DNA from: Nitrososphaerota archaeon
GTDB lineage: Archaea; Thermoproteota; EX4484-205; JAAOZO01
Assembly: GCA_011605715.1 (NCBI GenBank)
Contig: JAAOZO010000101.1
Span: 1-12,434, forward strand
Reading direction: 5' to 3'
DNA: 12,434 bases
Part shown: in pieces, positions 1 to 7,861 of the stretch
Layout: every line of letters starts with the position of its first letter
Position numbering within the stretch: the stretch's first letter is position 1
Notes under the pieces: model-generated
Seen by the model: the letters and a program-made list of their open reading frames with translations, nothing else
The model's database searches: none
What the model was told of the DNA's origin: nothing
Position numbers and translations under genes: made by a program

Positions 1-981
1 TTAATTTGTGAAAGAAAATGCATCTTAGAAGAAGGGAAAAGAGGATTCTGTAAAACTAAGATGAACATAAGAGGAAAAATCTATACTGTAGTTTATGGAG
101 ACATTTCTGCGCTAGAGTCCCGCCCAATAGAGATTAAGCCATTCTTTCACTTCTGGCCTGGTTCAACAGCCTTAACTTTTAGTACTTGGTCGTGCAACTT
201 CATTTGCCCATGGTGCCAAAACTGGAATCTTTCTAAAGTGGAGCCAAGCATTTACAATGCAAACTACATCCCTCCTGAAAAAGTTGTAGAAATGGCACTA
301 AGGAACCAAGATGAAGGCATATGTGTCTCTTTCAATGAACCTCTAATGCTTTTTGAATACTCTCTTGATGTTTTTAAGGTAGCAAAAAACAGAAACCTTT
401 ACAATACTTTTGTGAGCAATGGCTATATGACTTTGGAAGCACTTAAGATGCTTAAGGAGGCTGGGCTCGATGGACTAAAGATAGACGTAAAGGGCTCTAG
501 AGAAGAATACAAGAAGTTTAACGTTGCTAACGTAGAAGTTGTCTGGAGAAATGCAAGAGAAGCAAAGAAGCTTGGAATTCATGTCGAAATTGTATACTTA
601 GTTGTTACTGGAGCTACTGACGAAGAAAGTACTATAGAAGATGTAATTAAAACTCATGTAAAAGAGCTTGGACAGGAAACCCCAATCCATTTCACTAGAT
701 ACTATCCAGCGTATATGTACAACGAACCTCCAACACCTATAGAAAAGTTAGAATGGGCATACAAAAGATCAAAAGAATTTGGAGTATTGTTTCCTTATGT
801 TGGAAATGTACCAGGGCATGCTTACGAAAACACATACTGTCCAAATTGTGGAGAACTCTTGATAAAAAGATACAACACCCTAGTTTTAAAGTATAGAGTA
901 ACAGAAGATGGAAGATGTCCAAGATGTAATATGAAAATTCCAATAACAGGAAGATACGTAAACAAAACTTCTTTCTTCTAA
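1..981 (+). CDS. amrS: AmrS-type radical SAM protein (AmmeMemoRadiSam family), 5' end outside window
   Basis: Radical SAM enzyme of the family related to pyruvate formate-lyase activases. The cluster motif CX3CX2C (CNFICPWC) binds the [4Fe-4S] cluster that cleaves S-adenosylmethionine. Counted from the internal ATG at 61, these are Cys45, Cys49 and Cys52. The C-terminus carries a zinc ribbon, CPNC (260-263) and CPRC (286-289), as in many archaeal members. The frame stays open back to base 1 and encodes LICERKCILEEGKRGFCKTK, which matches the cysteine-rich N-terminal motif that normally precedes the GKxYxxVYG segment of AmrS. The ATG at 61 is therefore internal and the true start lies left of the window; 326 residues are visible. 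The family is named for co-occurrence with AMMECR1 and Memo proteins; neither is in this window. The natural substrate is not shown by the sequence. The gene converges with the next one, 40 bases away. Confidence 0.88.
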   Translation, partial: LICERKCILEEGKRGFCKTKMNIRGKIYTVVYGDISALESRPIEIKPFFHFWPGSTALTFSTWSCNFICPWCQNWNLSKVEPSIYNANYIPPEKVVEMALRNQDEGICVSFNEPLMLFEYSLDVFKVAKNRNLYNTFVSNGYMTLEALKMLKEAGLDGLKIDVKGSREEYKKFNVANVEVVWRNAREAKKLGIHVEIVYLVVTGATDEESTIEDVIKTHVKELGQETPIHFTRYYPAYMYNEPPTPIEKLEWAYKRSKEFGVLFPYVGNVPGHAYENTYCPNCGELLIKRYNTLVLKYRVTEDGRCPRCNMKIPITGRYVNKTSFF

Positions 982-1021
982 AAAAATACTTTCATGGCTT
1001 TACTTGCAGTAGTTCCATACA

Positions 1022-1543
1022 TTAAGACTTACGACCATAAAAGACAATTGAAGAGTAGTTTGTTGCGGCCCATGAAGAAATAAAAGGTTCATCTATTCTT
1101 AATAGCATGAAAGGCCCTAATGCAGGATCATGAACAATTATCCAATTATCTTCATATCCAACAACTACTATCGTATGAAGACTAAAGCCAATTTTTAACC
1201 TAATAATTACAGGACGATCTTTCTTAAGCTCTTCCAGCAATTCCTCTACAGAAAGTGACTTATACTCGCAATGAACATACTTTTTTAACAAAGGAAGCAT
1301 GTTTTCAAACCTATCGAATCCCATTGCATTGATTTCTTCTTGCGTAATGTTGATTCCATAGTACAGTAGAACCATACTAGCAGAAGCTTCAGAACAAAAA
1401 TAAGGCTTTTGCTTTATAAAAGGAACTTTTAAAAGTTTTCTCTCAGTGTAGGACATTTCATAAAAACTAGAGTAATTTTTTAAAATACAAAGAATGAGAA
1501 GGATAAATACAAGTGCTACTAGGGCTACATCCTTCAGCTTCAA
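1022..1543 (-). CDS. Membrane-anchored papain-like cysteine peptidase (C39-like)
   Basis: Protein of 173 residues. One hydrophobic segment (about 5-22) after a basic start looks like a signal anchor, so the rest is probably outside the cell. The body matches the Peptidase_C39-like fold: VPFIKQKPYFCSEAS with Gln45 (oxyanion hole) and Cys50 (nucleophile), then LHTIVVVGY with His123, then VHDPALG with Asp139, giving a complete Cys-His-Asp triad. This fits a degradative or bacteriocin-processing type peptidase standing alone, without the ABC transporter found in true C39 exporters. The start is a TTG; no ATG or GTG lies close by in frame, and a TATA-like AT run sits about 25 bases upstream, so the transcript may be leaderless. 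The substrate is unknown. An uncatalytic peptidoglycan-type or protein-binding role is unlikely given the intact triad. Confidence 0.75.
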   Translation of the reverse strand: MKLKDVALVALVFILLILCILKNYSSFYEMSYTERKLLKVPFIKQKPYFCSEASASMVLLYYGINITQEEINAMGFDRFENMLPLLKKYVHCEYKSLSVEELLEELKKDRPVIIRLKIGFSLHTIVVVGYEDNWIIVHDPALGPFMLLRIDEPFISSWAATNYSSIVFYGRKS

Positions 1544-1615
1544 TTTTCAAGTGAAACAGAAAAAGGAATTTTTAAGAATTTTAAGTAGCGTATAAAACTT
1601 AGGCTAAATTAAGAA
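1544..1615. promoter_or_regulatory. Divergent promoter region between peptidase and acetyltransferase genes
   Basis: A 72-base AT-rich spacer between two divergent genes. On the plus strand TATAAAA at 1591-1597 is a good archaeal TATA box; a start about 25 bases downstream falls at 1616-1622, where GTG and TTG codons open a reading frame. On the minus strand, AT runs around 1566-1573 are placed to start transcription close to the TTG at 1543. No transcription data are available, so both starts are inferred. Confidence 0.5.
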
Positions 1616-1671
1616 GTGTGTTTGCAAAAAGACGTTATAGTAAAACTAGACGATAACAAGATAAACAAACT

Positions 1672-2826
1672 ATGCTTGTTGAAACGCTTATAAAGAGGAA
1701 ATATGCTATAGATATTGCAAAAATGGAGTTCGTAATTAGTGAAAGCCCTGGTTGGCATAAGATAGAAGCAGTAGATAACAATACAAAAGTTAGTTGGCTA
1801 AGCATTCCAGATACAGAAGTACACTACGGAGCTTCCAAAATAATTGTAGGAGGTATTGCTGGCGTATACACTCCAAGAGAATTTAGAGGAAAAGGATATT
1901 CTGCTTCAACATTAAATTATGCTATTGAATGGATGCGAAACAGAGGTTATGCCCTTTCTGAGCTTTTTGGGATCCAAGAGTACTATCATAGGTTTGGATT
2001 TGCTACATTCATGGGAGAACATACAGTAACAATTTCTCTTAGAGACGCTTCCAGAATAGAGGCAAGAGAGTATGAATGGGAAATTTCTGATGATCCCTCT
2101 TTTTGCGCAAACGATATAGCAAACATATACGAAGAAACTAATGCTAACTGGATAACTTCTAGGGTACGAAAACCAAACGAATGGAATGGATTTAGAAAAG
2201 GTGTGAGCTGGGAACATACTCCTAAAGTCTTAGTTATACGTAGTGGAAAACAAGTTTTTGGTTATGCTGCTATTGAACGATGGGCAAATCCAGATGAGTT
2301 ATTAGTAGCAGAAGTTGGAGCAAAGAGCAACGACAAAGAAGTATATAGAGCGTTGTTGAAAAATTTGTTTAAACTTGCACTTGAAGAAAAGAAAAGTAGA
2401 ATAAGAATTCATGTGCCACCAGATCATGAAATCGTCAACGTCTTAAGGCCATATGGAATAAGCATTGAAAGTACATTTCTTTGGAGTGGAGGAGGAATGG
2501 CAAGAGTAATTAACCTCACAAAGTTACTTAAAGATATTGAAGTAGAACTTGCTGAGCGCTCCAAAGGAGTTACAGGAGAAGCTAGTTTAGAGATTCCAGG
2601 AGAAAGCGCAACAATAAAAGTGAATGACGGAGAAGTTAGAATAACACAAGGTTCGAGCTCTATAAACAAAGTAAAGATGGGCCCAGGAGAAGCAGCTCAG
2701 TTAATTCTTGGCTACAGAGAACCTGAAGAACTCTTAAGTAAAGTTGAAGCTTATGGTGAACCTGGAGTATTAGTAAGACTCTTTCCATTGAAAACACCTT
2801 ACGTTTGGCAACCGGATAGATGGTAA
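1672..2826 (+). CDS. Eis-like GNAT N-acetyltransferase with C-terminal SCP2-like domain
   Basis: 384 residues from the ATG at 1672. Layout fits the Eis-like family: a first GNAT domain (about 1-130) with the acetyl-CoA loop GVYTPREFRGKGYS (Arg69 to Gly75), a second GNAT-like domain (about 130-280) and a sterol-carrier-like C-terminal domain (about 285-384). The YYHRFGF segment (104-110) is where Eis proteins carry the catalytic tyrosine, and the protein ends in PYVWQPDRW, like the family's conserved end whose terminal carboxylate is used in catalysis. It probably transfers an acetyl group to an amine; the acceptor is unknown. The N-terminus looks short: the first GNAT strand and helix are missing, and an open frame at 1616-1693 encodes a plausible version of it one frame away. 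The real gene may start at 1616 or 1622 with a frameshift near 1676. Confidence 0.8.
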   Translation: MLVETLIKRKYAIDIAKMEFVISESPGWHKIEAVDNNTKVSWLSIPDTEVHYGASKIIVGGIAGVYTPREFRGKGYSASTLNYAIEWMRNRGYALSELFGIQEYYHRFGFATFMGEHTVTISLRDASRIEAREYEWEISDDPSFCANDIANIYEETNANWITSRVRKPNEWNGFRKGVSWEHTPKVLVIRSGKQVFGYAAIERWANPDELLVAEVGAKSNDKEVYRALLKNLFKLALEEKKSRIRIHVPPDHEIVNVLRPYGISIESTFLWSGGGMARVINLTKLLKDIEVELAERSKGVTGEASLEIPGESATIKVNDGEVRITQGSSSINKVKMGPGEAAQLILGYREPEELLSKVEAYGEPGVLVRLFPLKTPYVWQPDRW

Positions 2827-2928
2827 ACTTTTATTTATAGGTTGGTTGTTAGCTACCAAAAAATTAAACAAGAAAATTACACTCTCATTCTTGAATACTA
2901 TAAAGCCTTAGTTAAATGAGAACAAGTT
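2827..2928. terminator. Convergent intergenic region with T-runs on both strands
   Basis: The acetyltransferase and the tRNA thiolase genes end facing each other here. Just after the plus-strand stop is a T-rich run (2829-2838). For the minus strand an A6 run at 2858-2863 reads as T6, 66 bases beyond that gene's stop. Archaeal RNA polymerase terminates at such T-runs. No stable stem was seen, so the call rests on base composition and position. Confidence 0.3.
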
Positions 2929-3888
2929 TTAAGTCTCAAATGAAGCATAACCTTGAAAGGCTTTGTGAAAACTTACTGGGTCTAAATTTAAGTTTAGGAG
3001 AAGCTTACAAAAAGAGCACACTTCTGAGCTTGTAGGAATTCCACAGTACTTGCACCTTAAGGTATCGTTTTCTCTTGAAGCTAGACTTAATTTTGAGTAT
3101 GTCCTTACTAGATTAAGCTTGATTGGATAATACTTGTAGTCAGGATCTATAAAACTATATTTTATTTTAAGTTCTAGTCCAAATTTGTTCTTAAATGGGC
3201 AACTTACTTGAGCCACTGGGAGTTTGTTTAGAGTTGCATAAGTTAAGGTTTCATTCTCAGAAATTTCTGCTAAAGGTTTTATTCTAGATATAAGCTTATC
3301 GAATGTAGGAGTAAAAACTGAAATTCTGCTGAGCTGTTCTTTGTCTTGTACCAAAAAGGATTTTACTATGTAGCTAAAGATGTCGTCGAGATTATGGCCT
3401 GTTGCAATCTTGTTAAAGTTGGAATAAAGAGCGACATAGTTCATTATGTACCTTTTTATTAGTCCACAAGTTGAACATATTGGTTTCTTAACTTTCTTTG
3501 AAATTTCAGGTATGCTTAAGCCAAAAAATTCTCTTACGTTAACGACCTTATATTTTATGCCAAGTGCTTTAAACAAGCTTACAGCAGCATCTTCGCTTTT
3601 TTCTGAAAAGTCTTTTACTCCAATATTGAGGTGAAGTCCATATACTTCGAAGTTAAGTTCATTTGATAGCTTATGCATTATGTGGAGTAAAGTTGCACTA
3701 TCCTTACCTCCAGATATAGCTACAAGTACTTTCTCTCTTTCTTTAACTAGTTTATACTTTAAGAGTGTTCTTTTTACTCTGTTAGTTAAATGTTGAGAAA
3801 AATGTTCACTGCATAGGTTAACTCTAAATGGTTTTAGGTTTATCACAGCTTCTTTGTCGCAGAAACTACAGTACAACTCTTCTTTCAT
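2929..3888 (-). CDS. ttuA: tRNA 2-thiouridine synthesis protein, TtuA/Ncs6 family
   Basis: 319 residues, usual for the family. It activates a uridine of tRNA by adenylation and replaces its 2-oxygen with sulfur. The sequence shows an N-terminal zinc site (Cys7, Cys10, Cys26, His29), the ATP-binding PP-loop SGGKDS (59-64), CSTCG with Cys138 and Cys141, GHNLDD (164-169), and Cys230 in VSCPF; the three central cysteines are where TtuA holds its [4Fe-4S] cluster. A second zinc ribbon (Cys279, Cys282, Cys291, Cys294) closes the protein. In this family TtuA members thiolate U54 of thermophile tRNAs and Ncs6/NcsA members thiolate U34; the sequence alone does not decide between them. The sulfur is usually supplied by a ubiquitin-like protein, none of which is in view. 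It lies 85 bases downstream of the glycosidase gene on the same strand, with no obvious functional link. Confidence 0.9.
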   Translation of the reverse strand: MKEELYCSFCDKEAVINLKPFRVNLCSEHFSQHLTNRVKRTLLKYKLVKEREKVLVAISGGKDSATLLHIMHKLSNELNFEVYGLHLNIGVKDFSEKSEDAAVSLFKALGIKYKVVNVREFFGLSIPEISKKVKKPICSTCGLIKRYIMNYVALYSNFNKIATGHNLDDIFSYIVKSFLVQDKEQLSRISVFTPTFDKLISRIKPLAEISENETLTYATLNKLPVAQVSCPFKNKFGLELKIKYSFIDPDYKYYPIKLNLVRTYSKLSLASRENDTLRCKYCGIPTSSEVCSFCKLLLNLNLDPVSFHKAFQGYASFET

Positions 3889-3973
3889 TAACGTAGGGGA
3901 TAAAAGTCTTTTTCCCTAAAGAAACTTATCCTTCGCATCAACTTTAGTCATGGAGAATTTTGAAGAAAGATAG

Positions 3974-6949
3974 CTAAGAGACTTTCTTGTATACAACTAC
4001 TTCTACTTTTTCTAGACCTATTGGTTTTAGTATGTAGTCATCTGTCCAATGACGCTCGTCTTCAAATTGTTCTGGGCCTATCCAAGCAGGATCTCCCTCA
4101 GCATAGTGCAATGGTCCAAATGCATTTCTGAGCGTTCCTATCACTTTTATCCTTAGATCGTTTTCCCCTTTCCTTATGAACTTTGTTATGTCTAGTGAAA
4201 AAGGATAAATGAATACTTTTCCAACTTCTTGACCATTTACATAAACTATGGCTAGTGCAGCTTTTAGACCCTCTAACTTTAAGATAATTTCGTCGTTAGT
4301 TTCTCCATTGTATGAAAATTTGTTGCTCAGTTCAAACGAGCCAACGTAAAATGGATAACCTTGATTTACTAGATTAGAGGTTTCTTTTGGAATGCGTTCT
4401 TCAACTATTGCTGAGGTTCCTTTTGAAGACAGCTCAACTCCAAAATCCCCAACCAAGAATAAGTTTTCAAGTTCTGGTTCAATTCCAATGCTTCCTTCTA
4501 GATCAATTTCATTTTTTCCTTCTTTTAAATAGCTTGTTATGTTCATAATCCTTAAACAGTCGTCTACCCAAGAACCTTCATCCTTCCATGTAACTTCTTC
4601 TCCGTTTACCTTTATCTTAAACAACCAAGGTGTTTCCATCACAAGCTTAATGTTCCTGTCTCTAGGATTAGTTTTTACTTCAAACTCGAACTTTAAGGTA
4701 AAACTTGTCCCAAGACCTTCGCTAACGATTTGTTTTCTTGCCTTCCAAAGAGGAAGAAGTTCGCTCCAGTTGCTCTTCGTTTTGTAATTACAGTAATCGA
4801 GGACCAAAACATTTGGATTAAGCCTCTTAACTTTCCATCCTGAAGTAATAGCTAAAGTTGAAACTTCTCTCAACGAGTATTCCTTTTTTCTTGGCTTTCC
4901 TGGAGAAAGGTTAAGCAACAAAGAAGAAACTGGACCAAAAGCATATTCGAAGTATGTTCTTCCATTCTTTTCGTAGCCTTCAAATTCTGTTATTGAACTA
5001 CTAAGAGTATCTAGTAAATTAATGCTGTATGAACCAAGAATTCCAATTCTCGTGTTTACAACTTTTTCTCTACTTGAATTAGAAACGAAAAGAACCAGTT
5101 TATCTTCGCTTTTTCTTAAGTGATAAATAAGGTTGCCTTCTTCATCGCCTTCCACTACGATTGTCCTTTGGCTTTCCTCAAGTATATCTTTTAAAGATTC
5201 TGGTGTAAAGTTATTCTTAACTGTGCAACCCTCTATGAACTCAGCTAGTTCTTTGCTTTGCTCACCGTTAACTAAGCTTGGAAGCGGCTTTACAAATATT
5301 ACTTTACCGCCAGCATTCTTAAACTCCTTTAGCAGCTTTAGTGTACTTTTTGCGATGGTTACGCATGGAGGAACAACTAAAACTTCATAGGAAGCTTTTC
5401 CAACCTTAAGTTTTGAGCCTTCAACCTTGGCATACTTTTCCATTAGCATTTCATCTCCTAAATCAAAGTCGATATGTAGCTTAAGCAAAGAGGTTAACAA
5501 TCCTCTAAGCCATTCGTCAAGAATTCTAACTTTAGAGTCGTTAACTGGAGAGTAGCTTGCCCAAGCACTTCCAATTGGATGAAGCACTAGTACGCTTATT
5601 ACTCTTTCCCCTCTTGAAAGCACGTAGCTTAGCCTTGAGAAATGAGACTCAATTAATTCATTATACTCCCACCAAGGTTGTCCCCAGTGAAAGTTTAAAC
5701 CGTAGTCTCTTTTTCTTCTCCCTCTCATAGAGTAAGGAACAAGATGATGATTAAGCAGGTTTACGCCCATTGCTATTAGCCAATCTCCAATCCATTTTCT
5801 GTCTTCAAATGTTGGATAATTTCCAGTAGTACCGTAAGTTTCACAAAGAATTCTTTCCTTTCCTAGTTGATTTGCTACTGAAGAAACTTGTTTTGCAGTT
5901 AGGAGGCCATGCCAAATTTGCATGCCAAGATGGTCTATGCCAGGAACGTGTTGGTACTCATAGTGAGGCATTGCAGCACCTATGCAGAGCATTTGATCAA
6001 GTAAAGCATCTTCAGCTAAGTAATGACCCGTGAACTTTAAATTGTTTTTATCGCACCATTCATATATTTGCTTTGAAAATGACTCCAGGAAAAGTAAAGT
6101 AACAACTTTCCAAAAGTCGTACCTTACTTTTTGATAGTCTCCAATTTCAAAGAACAACTTAGGGAGATGTTCAACTATATCGTAGCCATTAACTTCCTTG
6201 AACTTAGTTGGAAGACTGTCTGTCCAAGGCAGAGAGAAAGGAGGTATCCTTGGACCTCTTGGAGGTGCCATTTGCCTACGAGGAGGTCTACTTGCTGAAA
6301 AGTTTGGTTCATCAGTGAAAACTCCAGGAATTGTTTTTCCAATGTCTTCCTTAAAGTTGTCAACGTAAGGTTTATATGCGAACTTTATGAACTGACTAAC
6401 AGTTTCATAGTCAAGCAAGTCAACATAGCTTGAACTATTGTACCAAGTTTCTCCTATTGGCGCTACGTACTTAACAAAGGTTAAATAAAGTTTTCCTGAG
6501 TTTGCCCTTTCTTCAAAAATTCTCTTGTAGCTTACCGGAAGTCCTTCTTTATTAACTTCGCACTCGAAGCTTGCTATAACGTCTTCTCCAGCATAGCTTC
6601 TTGTATCAGAAACCATAACAATTGCCTTTGCTCTGTACTTTGAGCTGGAGAATGGCACTAGCCCACCTGCAAATCCAGAGGGCCAACAAAGCTCATCGTA
6701 AATCCAAATGTACATGTTATTTCTTTTTGCTTCTTCTACTGAAGCTTTAAACGCATTGAACCACTCACTGCTTAAGAATGGAGTAACAAGACCCTCTCTA
6801 GCATGGAAAAATGCTCCACCGTATCCTGCTTTTCCTAGGAGCCTTACTTCCTCTCTAACTTTTTCTTCTGTTAGCAAGTCATTTATTGACCAAAATGGAG
6901 CTCCCCTGAACATTGAAGGAGGATTTTTAAACTCATCCTCTTTTATCAT
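3974..6949 (-). CDS. Large GH106-like glycoside hydrolase (alpha-L-rhamnosidase-like)
   Basis: 991 residues without signal peptide or membrane helix, so probably cytoplasmic. The N-terminal part (about 1-435) resembles the TIM barrel of the GH106/alpha-L-rhamnosidase-like group: RGAPFWSINDLLTEEKV, AGYGGAFFHAREGL, YIWIYDELCWPSGFAGG (80-96). Acidic residues likely to line the active site occur in FTDEP (211-215), GHYLAED (308-314) and CETYG (369-373); I cannot assign acid and base with certainty. Next is a flavodoxin-like domain (about 448-600), as in other large glycosidases, then beta-rich domains, and a C-terminal jelly-roll sugar-binding-like domain (about 755-985) with YVNGQEVGKV. The start has a TATA box about 35 bases upstream. 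Rhamnosidase activity is inferred from fold similarity; related sequences are annotated only as generic glycosyl hydrolases. The gene has its own promoter and no sugar-transport or other carbohydrate gene around it. Confidence 0.75.
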   Translation of the reverse strand: MIKEDEFKNPPSMFRGAPFWSINDLLTEEKVREEVRLLGKAGYGGAFFHAREGLVTPFLSSEWFNAFKASVEEAKRNNMYIWIYDELCWPSGFAGGLVPFSSSKYRAKAIVMVSDTRSYAGEDVIASFECEVNKEGLPVSYKRIFEERANSGKLYLTFVKYVAPIGETWYNSSSYVDLLDYETVSQFIKFAYKPYVDNFKEDIGKTIPGVFTDEPNFSASRPPRRQMAPPRGPRIPPFSLPWTDSLPTKFKEVNGYDIVEHLPKLFFEIGDYQKVRYDFWKVVTLLFLESFSKQIYEWCDKNNLKFTGHYLAEDALLDQMLCIGAAMPHYEYQHVPGIDHLGMQIWHGLLTAKQVSSVANQLGKERILCETYGTTGNYPTFEDRKWIGDWLIAMGVNLLNHHLVPYSMRGRRKRDYGLNFHWGQPWWEYNELIESHFSRLSYVLSRGERVISVLVLHPIGSAWASYSPVNDSKVRILDEWLRGLLTSLLKLHIDFDLGDEMLMEKYAKVEGSKLKVGKASYEVLVVPPCVTIAKSTLKLLKEFKNAGGKVIFVKPLPSLVNGEQSKELAEFIEGCTVKNNFTPESLKDILEESQRTIVVEGDEEGNLIYHLRKSEDKLVLFVSNSSREKVVNTRIGILGSYSINLLDTLSSSITEFEGYEKNGRTYFEYAFGPVSSLLLNLSPGKPRKKEYSLREVSTLAITSGWKVKRLNPNVLVLDYCNYKTKSNWSELLPLWKARKQIVSEGLGTSFTLKFEFEVKTNPRDRNIKLVMETPWLFKIKVNGEEVTWKDEGSWVDDCLRIMNITSYLKEGKNEIDLEGSIGIEPELENLFLVGDFGVELSSKGTSAIVEERIPKETSNLVNQGYPFYVGSFELSNKFSYNGETNDEIILKLEGLKAALAIVYVNGQEVGKVFIYPFSLDITKFIRKGENDLRIKVIGTLRNAFGPLHYAEGDPAWIGPEQFEDERHWTDDYILKPIGLEKVEVVVYKKVS

Positions 6950-6973
6950 TTTACTTCTCTTCTCATTTACAAG

Positions 6974-6991
6974 AAAAGTATTTATACTTTT
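6974..6991 (-). promoter_or_regulatory. Promoter of the glycoside hydrolase gene with a palindrome over the TATA box
   Basis: Reading on the minus strand, GTATAAATA (plus 6980-6988) is a strong archaeal TATA box; a start about 25 bases downstream would leave a leader of only about 8 bases before the ATG at 6949. The box sits inside a perfect 7-base inverted repeat, AAAAGTA (6974-6980), TTTA, TACTTTT (6985-6991). A dimeric repressor bound here would block TBP, but no regulator is identified. Confidence 0.5.
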
Positions 6992-7174
6992 TGATAAGCA
7001 ACAAAGACTGTCAACTTAAGACTTAATGACCTACTATCTTAGAACAATCTAAAAATAAAGAGGGAAAGTAAAAAGTTTGTTTTTCAACTTAAAAGCTGAG
7101 AATTACAAGAAAGGAAGCAGTATACAGACGTTCTTAAATTAGCTTCATGATTCGTTAAAAGTCTTAGTACTAAC
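6992..7174. other. Intergenic region without recognised feature
   Basis: AT-rich spacer between the promoter of the glycosidase gene and the stop of the upstream coiled-coil protein gene. I looked for small ORFs, tRNA-like folds and C/D box motifs on both strands and saw nothing convincing. It may hold the 3' untranslated region of the upstream gene. Confidence 0.5.
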
Positions 7175-7861
7175 TCATACCTTTGTATATATTTCAAAAC
7201 CAAATTCTTTCGACGCCTTTATAGCATCTTCATCAGCATGTGGAGTTACAATTAGAAGCCTGTCTACTTTTTCTCCAGTCTTGGATATGTAAAAATCTAT
7301 TTTTCTCTTAAAAAGAGCAACATCAGATGCCTTAATATGAGAAGAAACTTCAATTAAAATTGTTTTTTTATCTTTTACAGATATATCTATCTCTACATTG
7401 CTGGGATAGCCGTATACAATTCCTTTGTCATCATGTTGTAACCACCTCTCAACTTTCAATCCAAGCTCTTTCTCTAAAAGTCCTTTTAATCCTTCTCTAA
7501 ATGCTTCTTCCGACATTAATCCCCATCTTGCACCTAAGGCAGAAATATGTCTTTCAACAAGCTCAAAACCTTTAATCATGTCTTCTCTCAAACTTCTTAC
7601 TTCCTCCCATAGCCTGTTTTGATTTTCCCATAGCCTGTTTTGGTTCTCCCATAGCTTATTCTGGTCTTCTCTTAGTAACTTTATTTCTTCTAAAATTGAA
7701 TTAAACTTCTTGTCGTACTTATCTAGTTTCTCAGAAATTTTATTGTAACCTAAGTAAGAAGCAATTGCTAACCTAAACTTTTCATCCTTCTTTAATAGTT
7801 TCAGAAACTGGTCTTCTAGAGATTCTTTCCTTGACAACCTTAATTTTTTATTTTTATTCAA
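7175..7861 (-). CDS. Coiled-coil PD-(D/E)XK-like protein (DUF3782-type)
   Basis: 228 residues. The N-terminal half is basic and helical, with a coiled coil at about 42-105 that includes heptads DQNKLWE, NQNRLWE, NQNRLWE. The C-terminal half (about 110-228) resembles the restriction-endonuclease-like fold of archaeal proteins annotated DUF3782: a leading helix with AFREGLKGLL, then VEIDISVKDKKTILIEVSS, giving Asp159 and Glu171 of a PD-(D/E)XK site. The usual lysine of ExK is serine (Ser173) here; Lys185 or Lys187 might substitute. Such proteins are frequent, often lineage-expanded, in hyperthermophilic archaea and their role is not known; nuclease activity is inference. The start is a TTG at 7861 preceded by a TATA-like TTTTATA (plus 7905-7911), implying a short leader. 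A nearby ATG upstream is out of frame. Confidence 0.65.
   Translation of the reverse strand: MNKNKKLRLSRKESLEDQFLKLLKKDEKFRLAIASYLGYNKISEKLDKYDKKFNSILEEIKLLREDQNKLWENQNRLWENQNRLWEEVRSLREDMIKGFELVERHISALGARWGLMSEEAFREGLKGLLEKELGLKVERWLQHDDKGIVYGYPSNVEIDISVKDKKTILIEVSSHIKASDVALFKRKIDFYISKTGEKVDRLLIVTPHADEDAIKASKEFGFEIYTKV
7605..7667 (-). repeat. Three tandem 21-base repeats encoding coiled-coil heptads
   Basis: Three near-identical 21-base units (7605-7625, 7626-7646, 7647-7667), each containing TCCCATAGC on the plus strand, encode the heptads with core QNRLWE in the DUF3782-type protein. In-frame units of seven codons lengthen or shorten the coiled coil without changing its register. Confidence 0.85.

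Noticed and set aside
1672..1700. Canonical X XXY YYZ slippery site for programmed frameshifting in the acetyltransferase gene
   Set aside because: None of the heptamers around 1655-1690 in the upstream frame fits the pattern, so an error or mutation is as likely as programmed slippage.
3889..3973. Single operon of the glycosidase and tRNA thiolase genes
   Set aside because: They are on the same strand with an 85-base gap, but the gap contains T/A-rich promoter-like sequence and the functions are unrelated; co-transcription cannot be claimed.
7605..7667. CRISPR-like repeat array
   Set aside because: The 21-base units are directly adjacent without spacers and simply encode coiled-coil heptads in frame.
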